Of a DNA stretch of 41,447 bases, positions 24,674 through 32,748 are shown piece by piece. The stretch spans positions 1 to 41,447 of the forward strand of contig NZ_NMUL01000025.1 in the NCBI RefSeq assembly GCF_002234595.1, written 5' to 3'. How positions within the stretch are numbered: the stretch's first letter is position 1; every line of letters begins with the position of its first letter. The position numbers and the translations under genes are program-made. Origin of the DNA: Amycolatopsis vastitatis. Its GTDB lineage: Bacteria > Actinomycetota > Actinomycetes > Mycobacteriales > Pseudonocardiaceae. Below the pieces are notes generated by a model. The model was not told the origin of the DNA, ran no database searches, and worked only from the letters and a program-made list of their open reading frames with translations.

Positions 24674-25627
24674 ATGAAGGTCTACGCGATCCCCCTGCGC
24701 ACCCGGTTCCGCGGCATCACCGTCCGTGAGGGTGTCCTGGTCCACGGCCCGGCGGGCTGGGGCGAGTTCTGCCCGTTCGCCGACTACTCCGACGCCGAGA
24801 GCGTGCCGTGGCTGCGCGCGGCGCTGGAAGCGAGCGAGGCGGGCTGGCCGTCGCCGGTCCGCGACCGGATCGAGGTCAACACCACGGTGCCGGTGGTCGC
24901 GCCGGAGAAGGCGCACGAGCTGGTCCGCGCGTCCGGCTGCCGCACGGCCAAGGTGAAGGTCGCCGACCCGCGCGTCTCCCTGGCGGACGACTGCGCGCGG
25001 GTGGAGGCCGTCCGCGACGCGCTGGGCCCGGGCGGCGCGATCCGCGTGGACGCCAACATGGCGTGGGACGTCGACACGGCGGTCCGGGCGATCACGGACC
25101 TCGACAAGGCGGCGGCCGGGCTCGAGTACGCGGAGCAACCGTGCCCGTCGATCGAAGACCTGGCGGCGGTGCGGCGCCGGGTGGGTGTCCGGATCGCCGC
25201 CGACGAGTCGATCCGCCGGGCGGAGGACCCGCTGAAGGTGGCGGTCGCCGGAGCGGCGGACATCGCGGTCCTGAAGGTCGCCCCGCTGGGCGGCGTGCGC
25301 CGGGCGCTGGAGGTGGCCGAGGCGTGCGGGCTGCCGTGCGTGGTGTCGTCGGCGGTGGAGACGAGCGTCGGCCTGGCGGCGGGGCTGGCACTGGCCGGCG
25401 CGCTCCCGGAACTGGAATTCGCTTGTGGACTGGGGACGATTTCGTTGCTGGACGGTGACGTCTGCGCCGTGCCACTGTCCCCTGTGGACGGATACCTGGC
25501 AGTCCCGCGCCGGGCACCGGAACCCACGGCGGCTTACGCGGCGTCACCCGAGGTCGAGGCGGCTTGGCAAGACCGGCTGGCCCGGGTCCGCGCTCTGTGG
25601 GCAACTGACCGCACCTCGGAGGCATGA
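24674..25627 (+). CDS. menC: o-succinylbenzoate synthase
   Basis: 317 aa enolase-superfamily enzyme of menaquinone synthesis that dehydrates SHCHC to 2-succinylbenzoate. Catalytic lysines are K93/K95 in TAKVKV and K201 in VLKVAP; metal ligands are D126 (RVDAN), E154 (EYAEQP) and D177 (AADES). All are present, and the length matches actinobacterial MenC. ATG 24674 has no SD; CATGAT lies 8 nt upstream, suggesting a leaderless start. No other men gene is in the window, so menC is separated from the rest of the pathway at least locally. Some relatives also racemise N-acylamino acids, which cannot be excluded. Confidence 0.92.
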   Translation: MKVYAIPLRTRFRGITVREGVLVHGPAGWGEFCPFADYSDAESVPWLRAALEASEAGWPSPVRDRIEVNTTVPVVAPEKAHELVRASGCRTAKVKVADPRVSLADDCARVEAVRDALGPGGAIRVDANMAWDVDTAVRAITDLDKAAAGLEYAEQPCPSIEDLAAVRRRVGVRIAADESIRRAEDPLKVAVAGAADIAVLKVAPLGGVRRALEVAEACGLPCVVSSAVETSVGLAAGLALAGALPELEFACGLGTISLLDGDVCAVPLSPVDGYLAVPRRAPEPTAAYAASPEVEAAWQDRLARVRALWATDRTSEA

Positions 25628-25716
25628 CCACCGGGGAGCCCCCGAGGGCAAGTTCAGGGTCGGGGTCCGGGCCGTTCCCGATGTGGCCGGGGGTCCCCGG
25701 AAGCCACCATTGAGCC

Positions 25717-25935
25717 ATGACGAACAGCGTGTACACCCCGGAAGCCACCAAGAAGCTCCGCCGCAGCCGGACCGACAAGATGCTCACCGGCGTCTGCGGC
25801 GGCTGGGCCACCTACCTCGGCATCGATGCCAACGTCCTGCGCATCGGGCTGGTCGCCGCCGTGTTCCTGTCGGTCGGGATCGCCATTCCGATCTACGTCG
25901 CCGCCGCCATCCTGACGCCCGAAGAGGACGCCTGA
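25717..25935 (+). CDS. PspC domain small membrane protein
   Basis: 72 aa. A basic N-terminal stretch (KKLRRSRTDKMLTGVCGGWATYLG, given here in part as KMLTGVCGGWATYLG) carries the PspC signature and is followed by a hydrophobic helix (IGLVAAVFLSVGIAIPIYVAA) and a short acidic end. The PspC fold is linked to envelope-stress signalling in other bacteria; in actinobacteria such single-domain proteins are common and little studied. ATG 25717 has no close SD. A GC-rich palindrome (25687-25700) lies in the 89-bp gap behind menC. Followed by a strong terminator. Confidence 0.88.
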   Translation: MTNSVYTPEATKKLRRSRTDKMLTGVCGGWATYLGIDANVLRIGLVAAVFLSVGIAIPIYVAAAILTPEEDA

Positions 25936-25998
25936 CCCCGGGCGGGCGCCGGTTCGCAGGGGGAACGGGTGCCCGCCGGACGCCGGGGGTGTGCCGAT

Positions 25999-26035
25999 GA
26001 ACGGCCCGGACGCCAAGGGGACGTCCGGGCCGTTC
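25999..26035 (+). terminator. strong hairpin terminator behind the PspC gene
   Basis: Arms GAACGGCCCGGACG (25999-26012) and CGTCCGGGCCGTTC (26022-26035), a perfect 14-bp stem with a 9-nt loop and no T-run, 64 nt after the PspC stop. This is the U-less form common in high-GC actinobacteria. Confidence 0.75.
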
Positions 26036-26107
26036 GGGCGAGGCGGCTGAGCCGAGCGGCGTAAAAGCCCGGCGCGAATCCCGTTCGAGGGGTTAGGGTT
26101 CGCGCTC

Positions 26108-26431
26108 GTGGATCAAGGGAGCAGAACGGCCGCGAAGGTCGTTGTCGGGATCCTCGGCGGGCTCTACCTGATCGCCGGGCTGGGACTGACCGCCTTCGCC
26201 GCGTTCCTCGCGCTGGCGTTCAACGACACGGGCAGCCCGTCCGTCACCAAGACCGTGCTCTACACCGCCGCGGCGTTCGCGATCTGGGTCCTGCTGACCG
26301 GGATCGGGGCGATCGTCGTCGCGCTGGAAGCGGATGAAGCCGTGACCGCCTGGCTCGGGGGCTTGGGCGTGCTCGCGCTCGGCGTCGTCATCGTCGGCGC
26401 CTTCGCCGTCTGGTTCTTCACCAAGCCATGA
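26108..26431 (+). CDS. hypothetical three-helix membrane protein
   Basis: 107 aa, family not recognised. GTG 26108; TAGGGT ends 8 nt upstream and no SD is present, so translation is probably leaderless. Three hydrophobic helices are visible: VVVGILGGLYLIAGLGLTAF, VLYTAAAFAIWVLLTGIGAI and LGGLGVLALGVVIVGAFAVW, with short polar loops and almost no soluble domain. Strong coding bias. It is isolated between two terminators and convergent with groEL. Confidence 0.75.
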   Translation: MDQGSRTAAKVVVGILGGLYLIAGLGLTAFAAFLALAFNDTGSPSVTKTVLYTAAAFAIWVLLTGIGAIVVALEADEAVTAWLGGLGVLALGVVIVGAFAVWFFTKP

Positions 26432-26433
26432 GA

Positions 26434-26465
26434 AAAGCCCGGCCCGCCGAAGCGGACCGGGCTTT
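26434..26465. terminator. bidirectional terminator between the three-helix protein gene and groEL
   Basis: Positions 26434-26447 pair with 26452-26465 over 14 bp with one mismatch around a CGAA loop. Flanking AAAA and TTT give a short U-tract in both directions, strongest (TTTTC) for groEL on the minus strand. Confidence 0.85.
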
Positions 26466-26484
26466 CCCGTTCAGAAGGCCGGAC

Positions 26485-28113
26485 TCAGAAGTCCATGCCA
26501 CCCATGCCACCGGACGGGTCGGCGGGAGCGGCCGAAGCCTTCTCCGGCTTGTCCGCCACGACGGCCTCGGTGGTCAGGAACAGCGCCGCGATGGACGCGG
26601 CGTTCTGCAGCGCGGAGCGGGTGACCTTCGTCGGGTCCGGCACGCCGGCGGCGAGCAGGTCCTCGTAGACACCCGTGGCGGCGTTGAGGCCGTGACCCTG
26701 CGGCAGGCCCTTGACCTTCTCCACCACGACGCCACCCTCGAGGCCGGCGTTGATCGCGATCTGCTTGAGCGGGGCCTCGACGGCCACCTTGACGATGTTG
26801 GCGCCAGTGGCCTCGTCGCCCTCGAGCTTCAGGCCCGCGAACGCGGCCTCGGCGGCCTGGATCAGGGCCACGCCACCACCGGCGACGATGCCCTCTTCCA
26901 CGGCGGCCTTCGCGTTGCGCACCGCGTCCTCGATGCGGTGCTTGCGCTCCTTGAGCTCGACCTCGGTCGCGGCGCCGGCCTTGATGACGGCCACGCCGCC
27001 GGCCAGCTTCGCGAGCCGCTCCTGCAGCTTCTCGCGGTCGTAGTCCGAGTCCGAGTTGTCGATCTCGGCGCGGATCTGGTTGACGCGACCCTGGATCTGG
27101 TCGGCGTCGCCCGCACCCTCGACGATGGTCGTCTCGTCCTTGGTGATGACGGCCTTGCGGGCCTTGCCCAGCAGGGACAGGTCCGCGTTCTCCAGCTTGA
27201 GGCCGACGTCCTCGGAGATGACCTGGCCACCGGTCAGGATCGCGATGTCCTGCAGGATCGCCTTGCGGCGGTCACCGAAGCCCGGCGCCTTGACGGCGAC
27301 GGACTTGAAGGTGCCGCGCATCTTGTTGACGATCAGGGTGGCCAGCGCCTCGCCCTCGACGTCCTCGGCGATGATCAGCAGCGGCTTGCCGGACTGGATG
27401 ACCTTCTCCAGCAGCGGCAGCACGTCCTTGACGGTGGAGATCTTGGAGCCGAAGAGGAGGATGTACGGGTCCTCGAGCTCGGCTTCCTGACGCTCCGGGT
27501 CGGTCACGAAGTAACCCGAGATGTAGCCCTTGTCGAAGCGCATGCCCTCGGTGAGCTCGAGCTCGAGACCGAAGGTGTTGCTCTCCTCGACGGTGACGAC
27601 GCCTTCCTTGCCGACCTTGTCCAGCGCCTCGGCGATCAGCTCGCCGATGGTGCGGTCAGCGGCCGAGATCGAGGCGGTAGCAGCGATCTGCTCCTTCGTC
27701 TCGATCTGGACGGCCATCTTGTGCAGCTGCTCGGTGATGGCCTCGACGGCCGCCTCGATGCCGCGCTTCAGGCTGATGGGGTCGGCGCCGGCCGCGACGT
27801 TGCGCAGGCCTTCCTTGACCAGGGCCTGGGCGAGCACGGTGGCGGTGGTGGTGCCGTCACCCGCGACGTCGTCGGTCTTCTTGGCAACTTCCTTGACGAG
27901 CTCGGCCCCGATCTTCTCCCACGGGTCTTCGAGCTCGATCTCCTTGGCGATGGAGACGCCGTCGTTGGTGATGGTCGGCGCGCCCCACTTCTTTTCGAGC
28001 ACGACGTTCCGGCCCCGCGGGCCGAGGGTCACCTTGACGGCTTCGGCGAGGATGTTCAAGCCACGCTCGAGACCGCGGCGGGCGTCCTCGTCGAACGCGA
28101 TCAGTTTGGCCAT
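26485..28113 (-). CDS. groL: chaperonin GroEL (60 kDa, GroEL2 type)
   Basis: 542 aa ATP-dependent chaperonin subunit, cytosolic, forming double heptameric rings that fold proteins with GroES. Recognisable elements: AKLIAFDEDARRGLERG start, LGPRGRNVVLEKKWGAPTI, the ATP-site GDGTTTATVLAQ, and ENAASIAALFLTTEA-type C-terminal core (here QNAASIAALFLTTEAVV). The tail ends GGMGGMDF, as in the essential, solitary GroEL2 of actinobacteria rather than the His-tailed GroEL1. No groES is adjacent. GGAGG lies 11 nt before ATG 28113. Two CIRCE elements overlap the promoter, so HrcA repression is expected. Confidence 0.98.
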   Translation of the reverse strand: MAKLIAFDEDARRGLERGLNILAEAVKVTLGPRGRNVVLEKKWGAPTITNDGVSIAKEIELEDPWEKIGAELVKEVAKKTDDVAGDGTTTATVLAQALVKEGLRNVAAGADPISLKRGIEAAVEAITEQLHKMAVQIETKEQIAATASISAADRTIGELIAEALDKVGKEGVVTVEESNTFGLELELTEGMRFDKGYISGYFVTDPERQEAELEDPYILLFGSKISTVKDVLPLLEKVIQSGKPLLIIAEDVEGEALATLIVNKMRGTFKSVAVKAPGFGDRRKAILQDIAILTGGQVISEDVGLKLENADLSLLGKARKAVITKDETTIVEGAGDADQIQGRVNQIRAEIDNSDSDYDREKLQERLAKLAGGVAVIKAGAATEVELKERKHRIEDAVRNAKAAVEEGIVAGGGVALIQAAEAAFAGLKLEGDEATGANIVKVAVEAPLKQIAINAGLEGGVVVEKVKGLPQGHGLNAATGVYEDLLAAGVPDPTKVTRSALQNAASIAALFLTTEAVVADKPEKASAAPADPSGGMGGMDF

Positions 28114-28258
28114 TGCGGTTTGGTCCTCCGGTATTGGGCGCCACCGCCGCGCTGTGGTGCTTTGCAGCGGCGGCAGCAGGACTCTTTTCCTCGGCCAGGC
28201 TCGGTGCCCGCGACGGACGACTGGACCCGGGTGGGGGTCAGCCTCACCGTCCCGACCT

Positions 28259-28285
28259 TTGGCACTCGACGGCGTCGAGTGCTAG
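28259..28285 (-). promoter_or_regulatory. CIRCE operator 1 of groEL (HrcA site)
   Basis: TTGGCACTC (28259-28267), 9 nt, GAGTGCTAG (28277-28285). The CIRCE consensus is TTAGCACTC-N9-GAGTGCTAA; one base differs in each arm. It covers the predicted transcription start of groEL. Confidence 0.85.
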
Positions 28286-28290
28286 GTCCG

Positions 28291-28319
28291 TGTTTAGCAC
28301 TCTCGGGGGGAGAGTGCAA
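28291..28319 (-). promoter_or_regulatory. groEL core promoter
   Basis: On the minus strand TTGCAC (28314-28319), a 17-nt spacer and TAAACA (28291-28296). A start near 28284 is predicted. The whole promoter lies within CIRCE 2. Confidence 0.75.
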
Positions 28320-28320
28320 G
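28294..28320 (-). promoter_or_regulatory. CIRCE operator 2 of groEL (HrcA site)
   Basis: TTAGCACTC (28294-28302), 9 nt, GAGTGCAAG (28312-28320). The left arm matches consensus exactly; the right arm differs at two bases, which form the -35 of the promoter. Confidence 0.85.
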
Positions 28321-28343
28321 AAGACCTGCTCAGCGCCGCACGA

Positions 28344-29798
28344 TCAGGAGCTCGGCTTGATGGTGATCGACGTCGGAGGCGTCTTCAGCGAAGACGGGGC
28401 GTTGCTCTGCGAGTCACCCGGGCCGACCGGGATGTTCGGGGCCGTGGTCTGGCCGCCGCCACCGCCGCTGTCGCCACTGCTGAAGAAGATGATCGCGCCC
28501 ACGACCAAGCCCGCGACCACGACGAGGCCCAGCACGACGAAGATCCACTTCTTGCCGCCGCCGCTCTTCGGCTGGTGGAACGCGCCCGCACCACCGGCGG
28601 GCATCGGGGGACGCAGCCGCATCGGGTCCTGGCCATAGCCGGGCGGCGGGCCCGGCATGCCCTGCTGTTGCGGGTAGCCGTAGCCCGGCGGCGGCCCCTG
28701 CGGCGGCATCCCGGGCGGCGGGCCCTGGGGGTAGCCGTAACCCGGCGGCGGTCCCTGCGGCGGCGGTCCCTGCGGCCCGTGGCCCTGCTGGCCGTAGCCG
28801 GGCTGCTGCTGTCCTCCGTACGGATGCACGGGGGTCCCCTCTCCCTGCGGTGCGTGGTTCTGGTGCGGCCCTTGTTGTACCTGACCAGGACGCTGCGGCG
28901 CGGGGATTCCGCCCGAATGGGACCCGGGCGGGCCGGGCGGTGTGTCGGACGTCGCAAGGGGGCCCAGCGCGCGGCGCGCGGCCGCGACCATCTCGACGCA
29001 GCTCGGGTAGCGGTCGGCCGGGTTCTTGGCCATGCCGCGCCGGATCACCTCGTCGATCGACGACGGCAGCGCGACGGCCCGGGAGATCGCGGGCGGGTCG
29101 CCGTTGAGGTGGCCTTTGATCACCGTCGGCACGTCGCCCTTGAACGGCGGGCTGCCGGTGAGGCACGCGTAGAGGACGCACGTCAGCGCGTACTGGTCGG
29201 TGCGCCCGTCCAGCGGCTCGCCGCGCAGGTGCTCCGGCGCCGCGTACGTCGGCGAGCCCAGGAAGTCGCCGCCGCGCGTCCGGTGCCCGGTCGCGCCGCG
29301 CCGGGTCAGCCCGAAGTCCGCGACGTACACGTGCTCGCGCGAAGTCTCCTTCTTCGTCACGAGCACGTTCGCCGGCTTGACGTCCAGGTGGACCAGACCA
29401 CGGTTGTGCAGCGTGTCGAGGGCGTCGGCGACCTGGTCGAGCATCGTCAGGGCGCGCGCGGGCGCGATGGGTCCCCCCGAGATCAACCCGGCGAGATCGC
29501 CACCGTCGACCATCCGCATGGCGATGTAGAGCATGCCGTCGAGTTCGCCGAAGTCGTACAGCGGCACGACATTGGCGTGGTCGATCGCGGACGTGTTGCG
29601 CGCCTCGTCGACGAACCGCTCGCGGAACTCGGCGTCGGTCCCGAGGTGGTCACCGATGACCTTCAGGGCCACCTTGCGGCCGAGCCGCACATCCGTGGCC
29701 TTGTAGGTCACGCTCATGCCGCCCTTGCCGAGCACTCCGTCGATGCGGTAGTTGCCCAGCCGGCGACCGGTGAGGTCCCCCGACACGTCGCCTGTCAC
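28344..29798 (-). CDS. membrane-anchored Ser/Thr protein kinase (PknB/Hanks type)
   Basis: 484 aa. Kinase domain about 15-270: glycine loop GVLGKGGMSV, Lys K46 (VALKV), helix-C E65, catalytic loop HLDVKPANVLV (137-147), DFG at 161-163, GSPTYAAPEH. The catalytic loop has Leu in place of Arg (HLD for HRD), making it a non-RD kinase, while D139, K141 and N144 are kept. A long Pro/Gly/Gln-rich juxtamembrane linker (about 285-420) leads to one helix (WIFVVLGLVVVAGLVVGAII) and a short Ser/Thr/Pro-rich extracellular tail without PASTA repeats. GTG 29798 has no SD; TAGGCT ends 6 nt before it. Located just upstream of groEL on the same strand. Confidence 0.94.
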   Translation of the reverse strand: MTGDVSGDLTGRRLGNYRIDGVLGKGGMSVTYKATDVRLGRKVALKVIGDHLGTDAEFRERFVDEARNTSAIDHANVVPLYDFGELDGMLYIAMRMVDGGDLAGLISGGPIAPARALTMLDQVADALDTLHNRGLVHLDVKPANVLVTKKETSREHVYVADFGLTRRGATGHRTRGGDFLGSPTYAAPEHLRGEPLDGRTDQYALTCVLYACLTGSPPFKGDVPTVIKGHLNGDPPAISRAVALPSSIDEVIRRGMAKNPADRYPSCVEMVAAARRALGPLATSDTPPGPPGSHSGGIPAPQRPGQVQQGPHQNHAPQGEGTPVHPYGGQQQPGYGQQGHGPQGPPPQGPPPGYGYPQGPPPGMPPQGPPPGYGYPQQQGMPGPPPGYGQDPMRLRPPMPAGGAGAFHQPKSGGGKKWIFVVLGLVVVAGLVVGAIIFFSSGDSGGGGGQTTAPNIPVGPGDSQSNAPSSLKTPPTSITIKPSS

Positions 29799-29804
29799 GC
29801 CCGA

Positions 29805-29810
29805 AGCCTA
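29805..29810 (-). promoter_or_regulatory. -10 element of the kinase gene, leaderless
   Basis: TAGGCT on the minus strand followed by 6 nt and the GTG start codon at 29798, without an SD. Confidence 0.4.
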
Positions 29811-29861
29811 ACGCCCCAGGTTCGGCGCTTGCCGGGGGTTCGCCGATCAGGTGACCGGTGG

Positions 29862-30068
29862 CTACGAAACCTTCCGCACGTCGGCTGCCTGGCTACGACC
29901 ATCGCGGCCGGACTGCACTTCGAACTCGACCCGGTCCCCCTCGTCCAGGGTGCGGAATCCTTCGGACTGGATGGCCGAATAGTGGACGAACACGTCCGGC
30001 CCCTCCGTGGATTCGATGAACCCGTAGCCCTTTTCCGAGTTGAACCATTTGACGGTGCCGACAGCCAC
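29862..30068 (-). CDS. cold shock protein (CspA family)
   Basis: 68 aa single-stranded nucleic-acid-binding protein. GTG 30068 has GGGAGGG 5 nt upstream, which excludes longer in-frame starts. The OB-fold motifs are intact: GTVKWFNSEKGYGFI (RNP1) and DVFVHYSAI (RNP2). Length and spacing match bacterial CSPs, though the segment after RNP2 (SEGFRTLDEGDRVEFEV) is typical of actinobacterial forms. Likely an RNA chaperone; cold induction cannot be read from the sequence. Its promoter lies about 70-90 nt upstream, leaving a 5' leader of roughly 60 nt. Confidence 0.95.
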   Translation of the reverse strand: MAVGTVKWFNSEKGYGFIESTEGPDVFVHYSAIQSEGFRTLDEGDRVEFEVQSGRDGRSQAADVRKVS

Positions 30069-30133
30069 GGCGCCCTCCCTCAGCACAAAGGATCCGCTGG
30101 CCCGAGCGGATGCCAGCGGTGCGAGTAGCAATC

Positions 30134-30161
30134 ACGCTACCGGAATTATTGTCCGCGGCAA
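30134..30161 (-). promoter_or_regulatory. promoter of the cold shock protein gene
   Basis: Minus-strand TTGCCG (30156-30161), 16-nt spacer, TAGCGT (30134-30139). Predicted start about 30127, giving a leader of about 59 nt before GTG 30068. Confidence 0.5.
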
Positions 30162-30180
30162 TGGGCAATTCGTCCGAAGA

Positions 30181-30804
30181 TCACGAACCCGAAAGGCGTC
30201 TGTTCCGCGCGTGCACGAGCACCGTCCCGGGACCCGCGAAGTCGACCGCGAGCCCTTCGCCGGTACGCAGCGACTGCGGCCCGCCCGGGTCGAGCGCCCG
30301 CAACCGGCACTGCACGGTGTCCGGGTAGGCCAGCAGGTAGTCCGGCCGGACCGTGACGAGCTCGCCCTGGCCCAGCTCGAACGCGTCCACCGGGCCGGGT
30401 GCGGCCAGCACGAGCGGCCCGGTTCCGCTGTAGTGCTCCAGAAATCCCGTGTCGGCGCCGAAGAGCTGTTGCAACGGCACCCAGCCGGTGTCGTGCCGGA
30501 CCGACGACGGCCGCACCAGCACGGCGTCGCGGTGCACCGACCAGCCCGTGCCGCCGCGCAGCTCGAGGGGGTAGACGTCGCCGGGGCGCAGCGGCGCGAA
30601 GTCGATCCAGCCACCGTCGGACGGTGCGGTGTAGACGGCCGTCGTGCTCTTGCCGGCACGGACACCGCCGCGGCCCGCCGCGGTCTCGGTGACGCCGAAC
30701 CGGCTGGCGAGCAGGGTTTCGGGCGCGGCCTGCACGGCCTCGCCGGGGTCGAGCAGGACGCGGGCGACGCCGAAGCCGGGGGTGTGCCGGGTCTGGACGC
30801 GCAT
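30181..30804 (-). CDS. AIM24 family protein (second of pair)
   Basis: 207 aa, beta-rich AIM24/DUF124 fold, no signal peptide or helix. ATG 30804 overlaps the upstream stop by one base (TGATG), so translation is coupled. Family features include the repeated strand pattern PGFGVARVLLDPGEAVQA, the DGGWIDFAPLRPGDVYPLEL turn, and the C-terminal LRTGEGLAVDFAGPGTVLVH with the conserved G-GPG motif. It is clearly paralogous to the gene upstream but more diverged. The bacterial role is unknown; the yeast mitochondrial namesake affects inner-membrane organisation. Confidence 0.87.
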   Translation of the reverse strand: MRVQTRHTPGFGVARVLLDPGEAVQAAPETLLASRFGVTETAAGRGGVRAGKSTTAVYTAPSDGGWIDFAPLRPGDVYPLELRGGTGWSVHRDAVLVRPSSVRHDTGWVPLQQLFGADTGFLEHYSGTGPLVLAAPGPVDAFELGQGELVTVRPDYLLAYPDTVQCRLRALDPGGPQSLRTGEGLAVDFAGPGTVLVHARNRRLSGS

Positions 30805-31481
30805 CAGCGTGACGGGACGTGGGAGACGATCCAGCCGACCAGCGCGGACGGGTTGCGCGTCTGCGTCATGATCTGGCCGGGGCCGACGAAGTCGAACACG
30901 AGGCCTTCGCCGCTCTTCATGGACTGGATGATGCCCTGCGCGACCTTGCGGATCTGGTACTGCACGGTGTCGGCGTACGCGACGACGTGCCCGGTGTCGA
31001 TGGTCACCATCTCGCCCTGCTGCAGCGTGATCGTCTCGACCGCGCCGTAGCAGCTGACGAGCAGCTGGCCCTGGCCGGTGGCGTGCGTCAGGAAGCCGCC
31101 CTCGCCGCCCATCAGGTTCTTCATGCCGCCCCACTTGGTCTCGGTCTGCACGCCGTGCGACGACGCGAGCCAGCAGCCGCGGGTGACGGCCCAGCCGGTG
31201 CGGCCGTCGAGGGTGATCACCTGGATGTCGCCGGGCAGGTTGGCGGCGACGTCGACCCAGCCGCCGTTCGGCGGCGCGGTGAAGGTGGAGATGAAGAAGG
31301 ACTCGCCGGAGAGGAACGCGCGGCCGAGGCCCTTCATGATCCCGCCCTGCGCCTGGGACTGGACCTGCACGCCGTAGCTGGTGGCCATCATCGCGCCGGA
31401 CTCGACCTGGCACGGCTCGCCGGGCGCCAGCATCAGCCGGGCGACGGCGAACGAAGGCTGTTGACGGATTCCGACCTGCAT
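30804..31481 (-). CDS. AIM24 family protein (first of pair)
   Basis: 225 aa, closer to the AIM24 consensus than its downstream paralogue. ATG 31481 is chosen because GGGGAG lies 5 nt upstream. Motifs in order: FAVARLMLAPGEPCQVESGAM, GGIMKGLGRAFLSGESFF, GGWVDVAANLPGDIQVITL, EGGFLTHATGQGQLLVSCYG, MKSGEGLVFDFVGPGQIMTQ. Probably a soluble, membrane-associated oligomer; no enzymatic motif. Forms a two-gene operon with the following AIM24 gene and is divergent from moeA across a 73-bp gap. Confidence 0.92.
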   Translation of the reverse strand: MQVGIRQQPSFAVARLMLAPGEPCQVESGAMMATSYGVQVQSQAQGGIMKGLGRAFLSGESFFISTFTAPPNGGWVDVAANLPGDIQVITLDGRTGWAVTRGCWLASSHGVQTETKWGGMKNLMGGEGGFLTHATGQGQLLVSCYGAVETITLQQGEMVTIDTGHVVAYADTVQYQIRKVAQGIIQSMKSGEGLVFDFVGPGQIMTQTRNPSALVGWIVSHVPSR

Positions 31482-31554
31482 GCGTACTCCCCATCGGCGT
31501 GCTCGTGACGGGGCAGAGTCTTGCACGCGCCCCGAACACGGGGAGGATGGTCCG

Positions 31555-32748
31555 GTGATCTCCGTCGACGACTACCGCGACCGGGTTGCCGCGCTCCTGG
31601 GCACCTCCCCCGCGACCACGCTGCCCCTCGCCGCCGCGGCCGGCCTCGTCCTGGCCGAGGACGTGCGGGCCGGTGTCTCCCTCCCGCCGTTCGACAACTC
31701 CGCGATGGACGGTTACGCGGTCCGCGCGGCCGATGTCCCGGCGACCCCGGTGACCCTGCCGGTGGCCGACGACATCCCCGCGGGCCGGGTCGACGTCCGG
31801 CCCCTCGAGCCGGGCACCGCGCACCGGATCATGACCGGCGCGCCGCTGCCGCCCGGCGCGGACGCCGTCGTGATGGTCGAGGACACCGACGGCGGCACGG
31901 AAACGGTGACGATCTCGGCCGTGGCCAAGGAAGGCGCGCACATCCGGCGCACCGGAGAGGACGTCGTCGCCGACGACATCGCCCTGCACGCGGGAACCGT
32001 GCTGGGCCACTCGCAGCTCGGCCTGGCCGCCGCGGTCGGGCTCGCCGAAGTCCGCGTGCACCGGCCGCTGCGGGTCCTGGTCGCCTCGACCGGCACCGAG
32101 CTGATCGACGCGCCCACGCCGCTGCGGCACGGCCAGATCTACGAGTCCAACAGCGTGATGCTCGCGGCGGCGATCCGCGGCCTCGGCTGCGAGGTCGACG
32201 TCGTCCGCAGCGTCGTCGACGACGTCGGGGAGTTCCGGAAGGTCATCGAGCCGAAGCTGGCCGACGCCGACCTCCTGGTCACCTCCGGCGGCGTCAGCGC
32301 GGGCGCGTACGAAGTGGTGAAGGACGCCCTGACCGGTCAGGGCGTCGAGTTCGCGAAGATCGCGATGCAGCCCGGCGGGCCGCAGGGCTGCGGGCGCTGG
32401 CAGGGCGTGCCCGTGGTGACGCTGCCCGGCAACCCGGTCAGCGTGCTGGTGTCGTTCGAGGCGTTCCTGCGTCCGGCGATCCTGACCGCGCTGGGCCACA
32501 CCGACGTCTCCCGACGCCGCGTGCGGGCCCGGCTCACCGAAGCGATGTCCTCGCCGGCCGGGCGCCGCCAGTACCGGCGGGGCGTGTTCACGCTGTCGGA
32601 GCGCGAGGTCACCGGGATCGTCGGGCCGCGCGGTGGGCCGGGATCGCACCTGCTGGCCGCGTTCACCCAGGCCAACTGCCTGATCGTGCTGCCGGAGGAC
32701 GTCACGTCGGCTGCGGAAGGCGACGAGGTGGACGTCCTTCTTCTCTAG
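31555..32748 (+). CDS. moeA: molybdopterin molybdenumtransferase
   Basis: 397 aa cytosolic enzyme that inserts molybdate into adenylated molybdopterin. GTG 31555 follows GGAGG by 8 nt. Signature segments: PPFDNSAMDGYAV, RIMTGAPLPPGADAVVMVED, VASTGTEL, LLVTSGGVSAGAYEVVKDAL and VVTLPGNPVSVLVSFE. All four MoeA domains are covered. The gene sits in the conserved groEL-moeA-psd-pssA neighbourhood, matching the position of moeA2 in M. tuberculosis. Its 3' end overlaps the convergent MFS gene by 47 nt. No other cofactor gene is in the window. Confidence 0.95.
   Translation: MISVDDYRDRVAALLGTSPATTLPLAAAAGLVLAEDVRAGVSLPPFDNSAMDGYAVRAADVPATPVTLPVADDIPAGRVDVRPLEPGTAHRIMTGAPLPPGADAVVMVEDTDGGTETVTISAVAKEGAHIRRTGEDVVADDIALHAGTVLGHSQLGLAAAVGLAEVRVHRPLRVLVASTGTELIDAPTPLRHGQIYESNSVMLAAAIRGLGCEVDVVRSVVDDVGEFRKVIEPKLADADLLVTSGGVSAGAYEVVKDALTGQGVEFAKIAMQPGGPQGCGRWQGVPVVTLPGNPVSVLVSFEAFLRPAILTALGHTDVSRRRVRARLTEAMSSPAGRRQYRRGVFTLSEREVTGIVGPRGGPGSHLLAAFTQANCLIVLPEDVTSAAEGDEVDVLLL

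Noticed and set aside
25687..25700. Terminator behind menC from the palindrome CCGGGG-GT-CCCCGG
   Set aside because: The perfect dyad leaves only a 2-nt loop, so at best a 5-bp hairpin forms; it could be an operator for the PspC gene, but evidence is too thin.
28113..30128. Plus-strand open frame of about 671 codons opposite the kinase gene
   Set aside because: Arg/His-rich composition without any domain, antisense to a clear kinase and cold shock gene.
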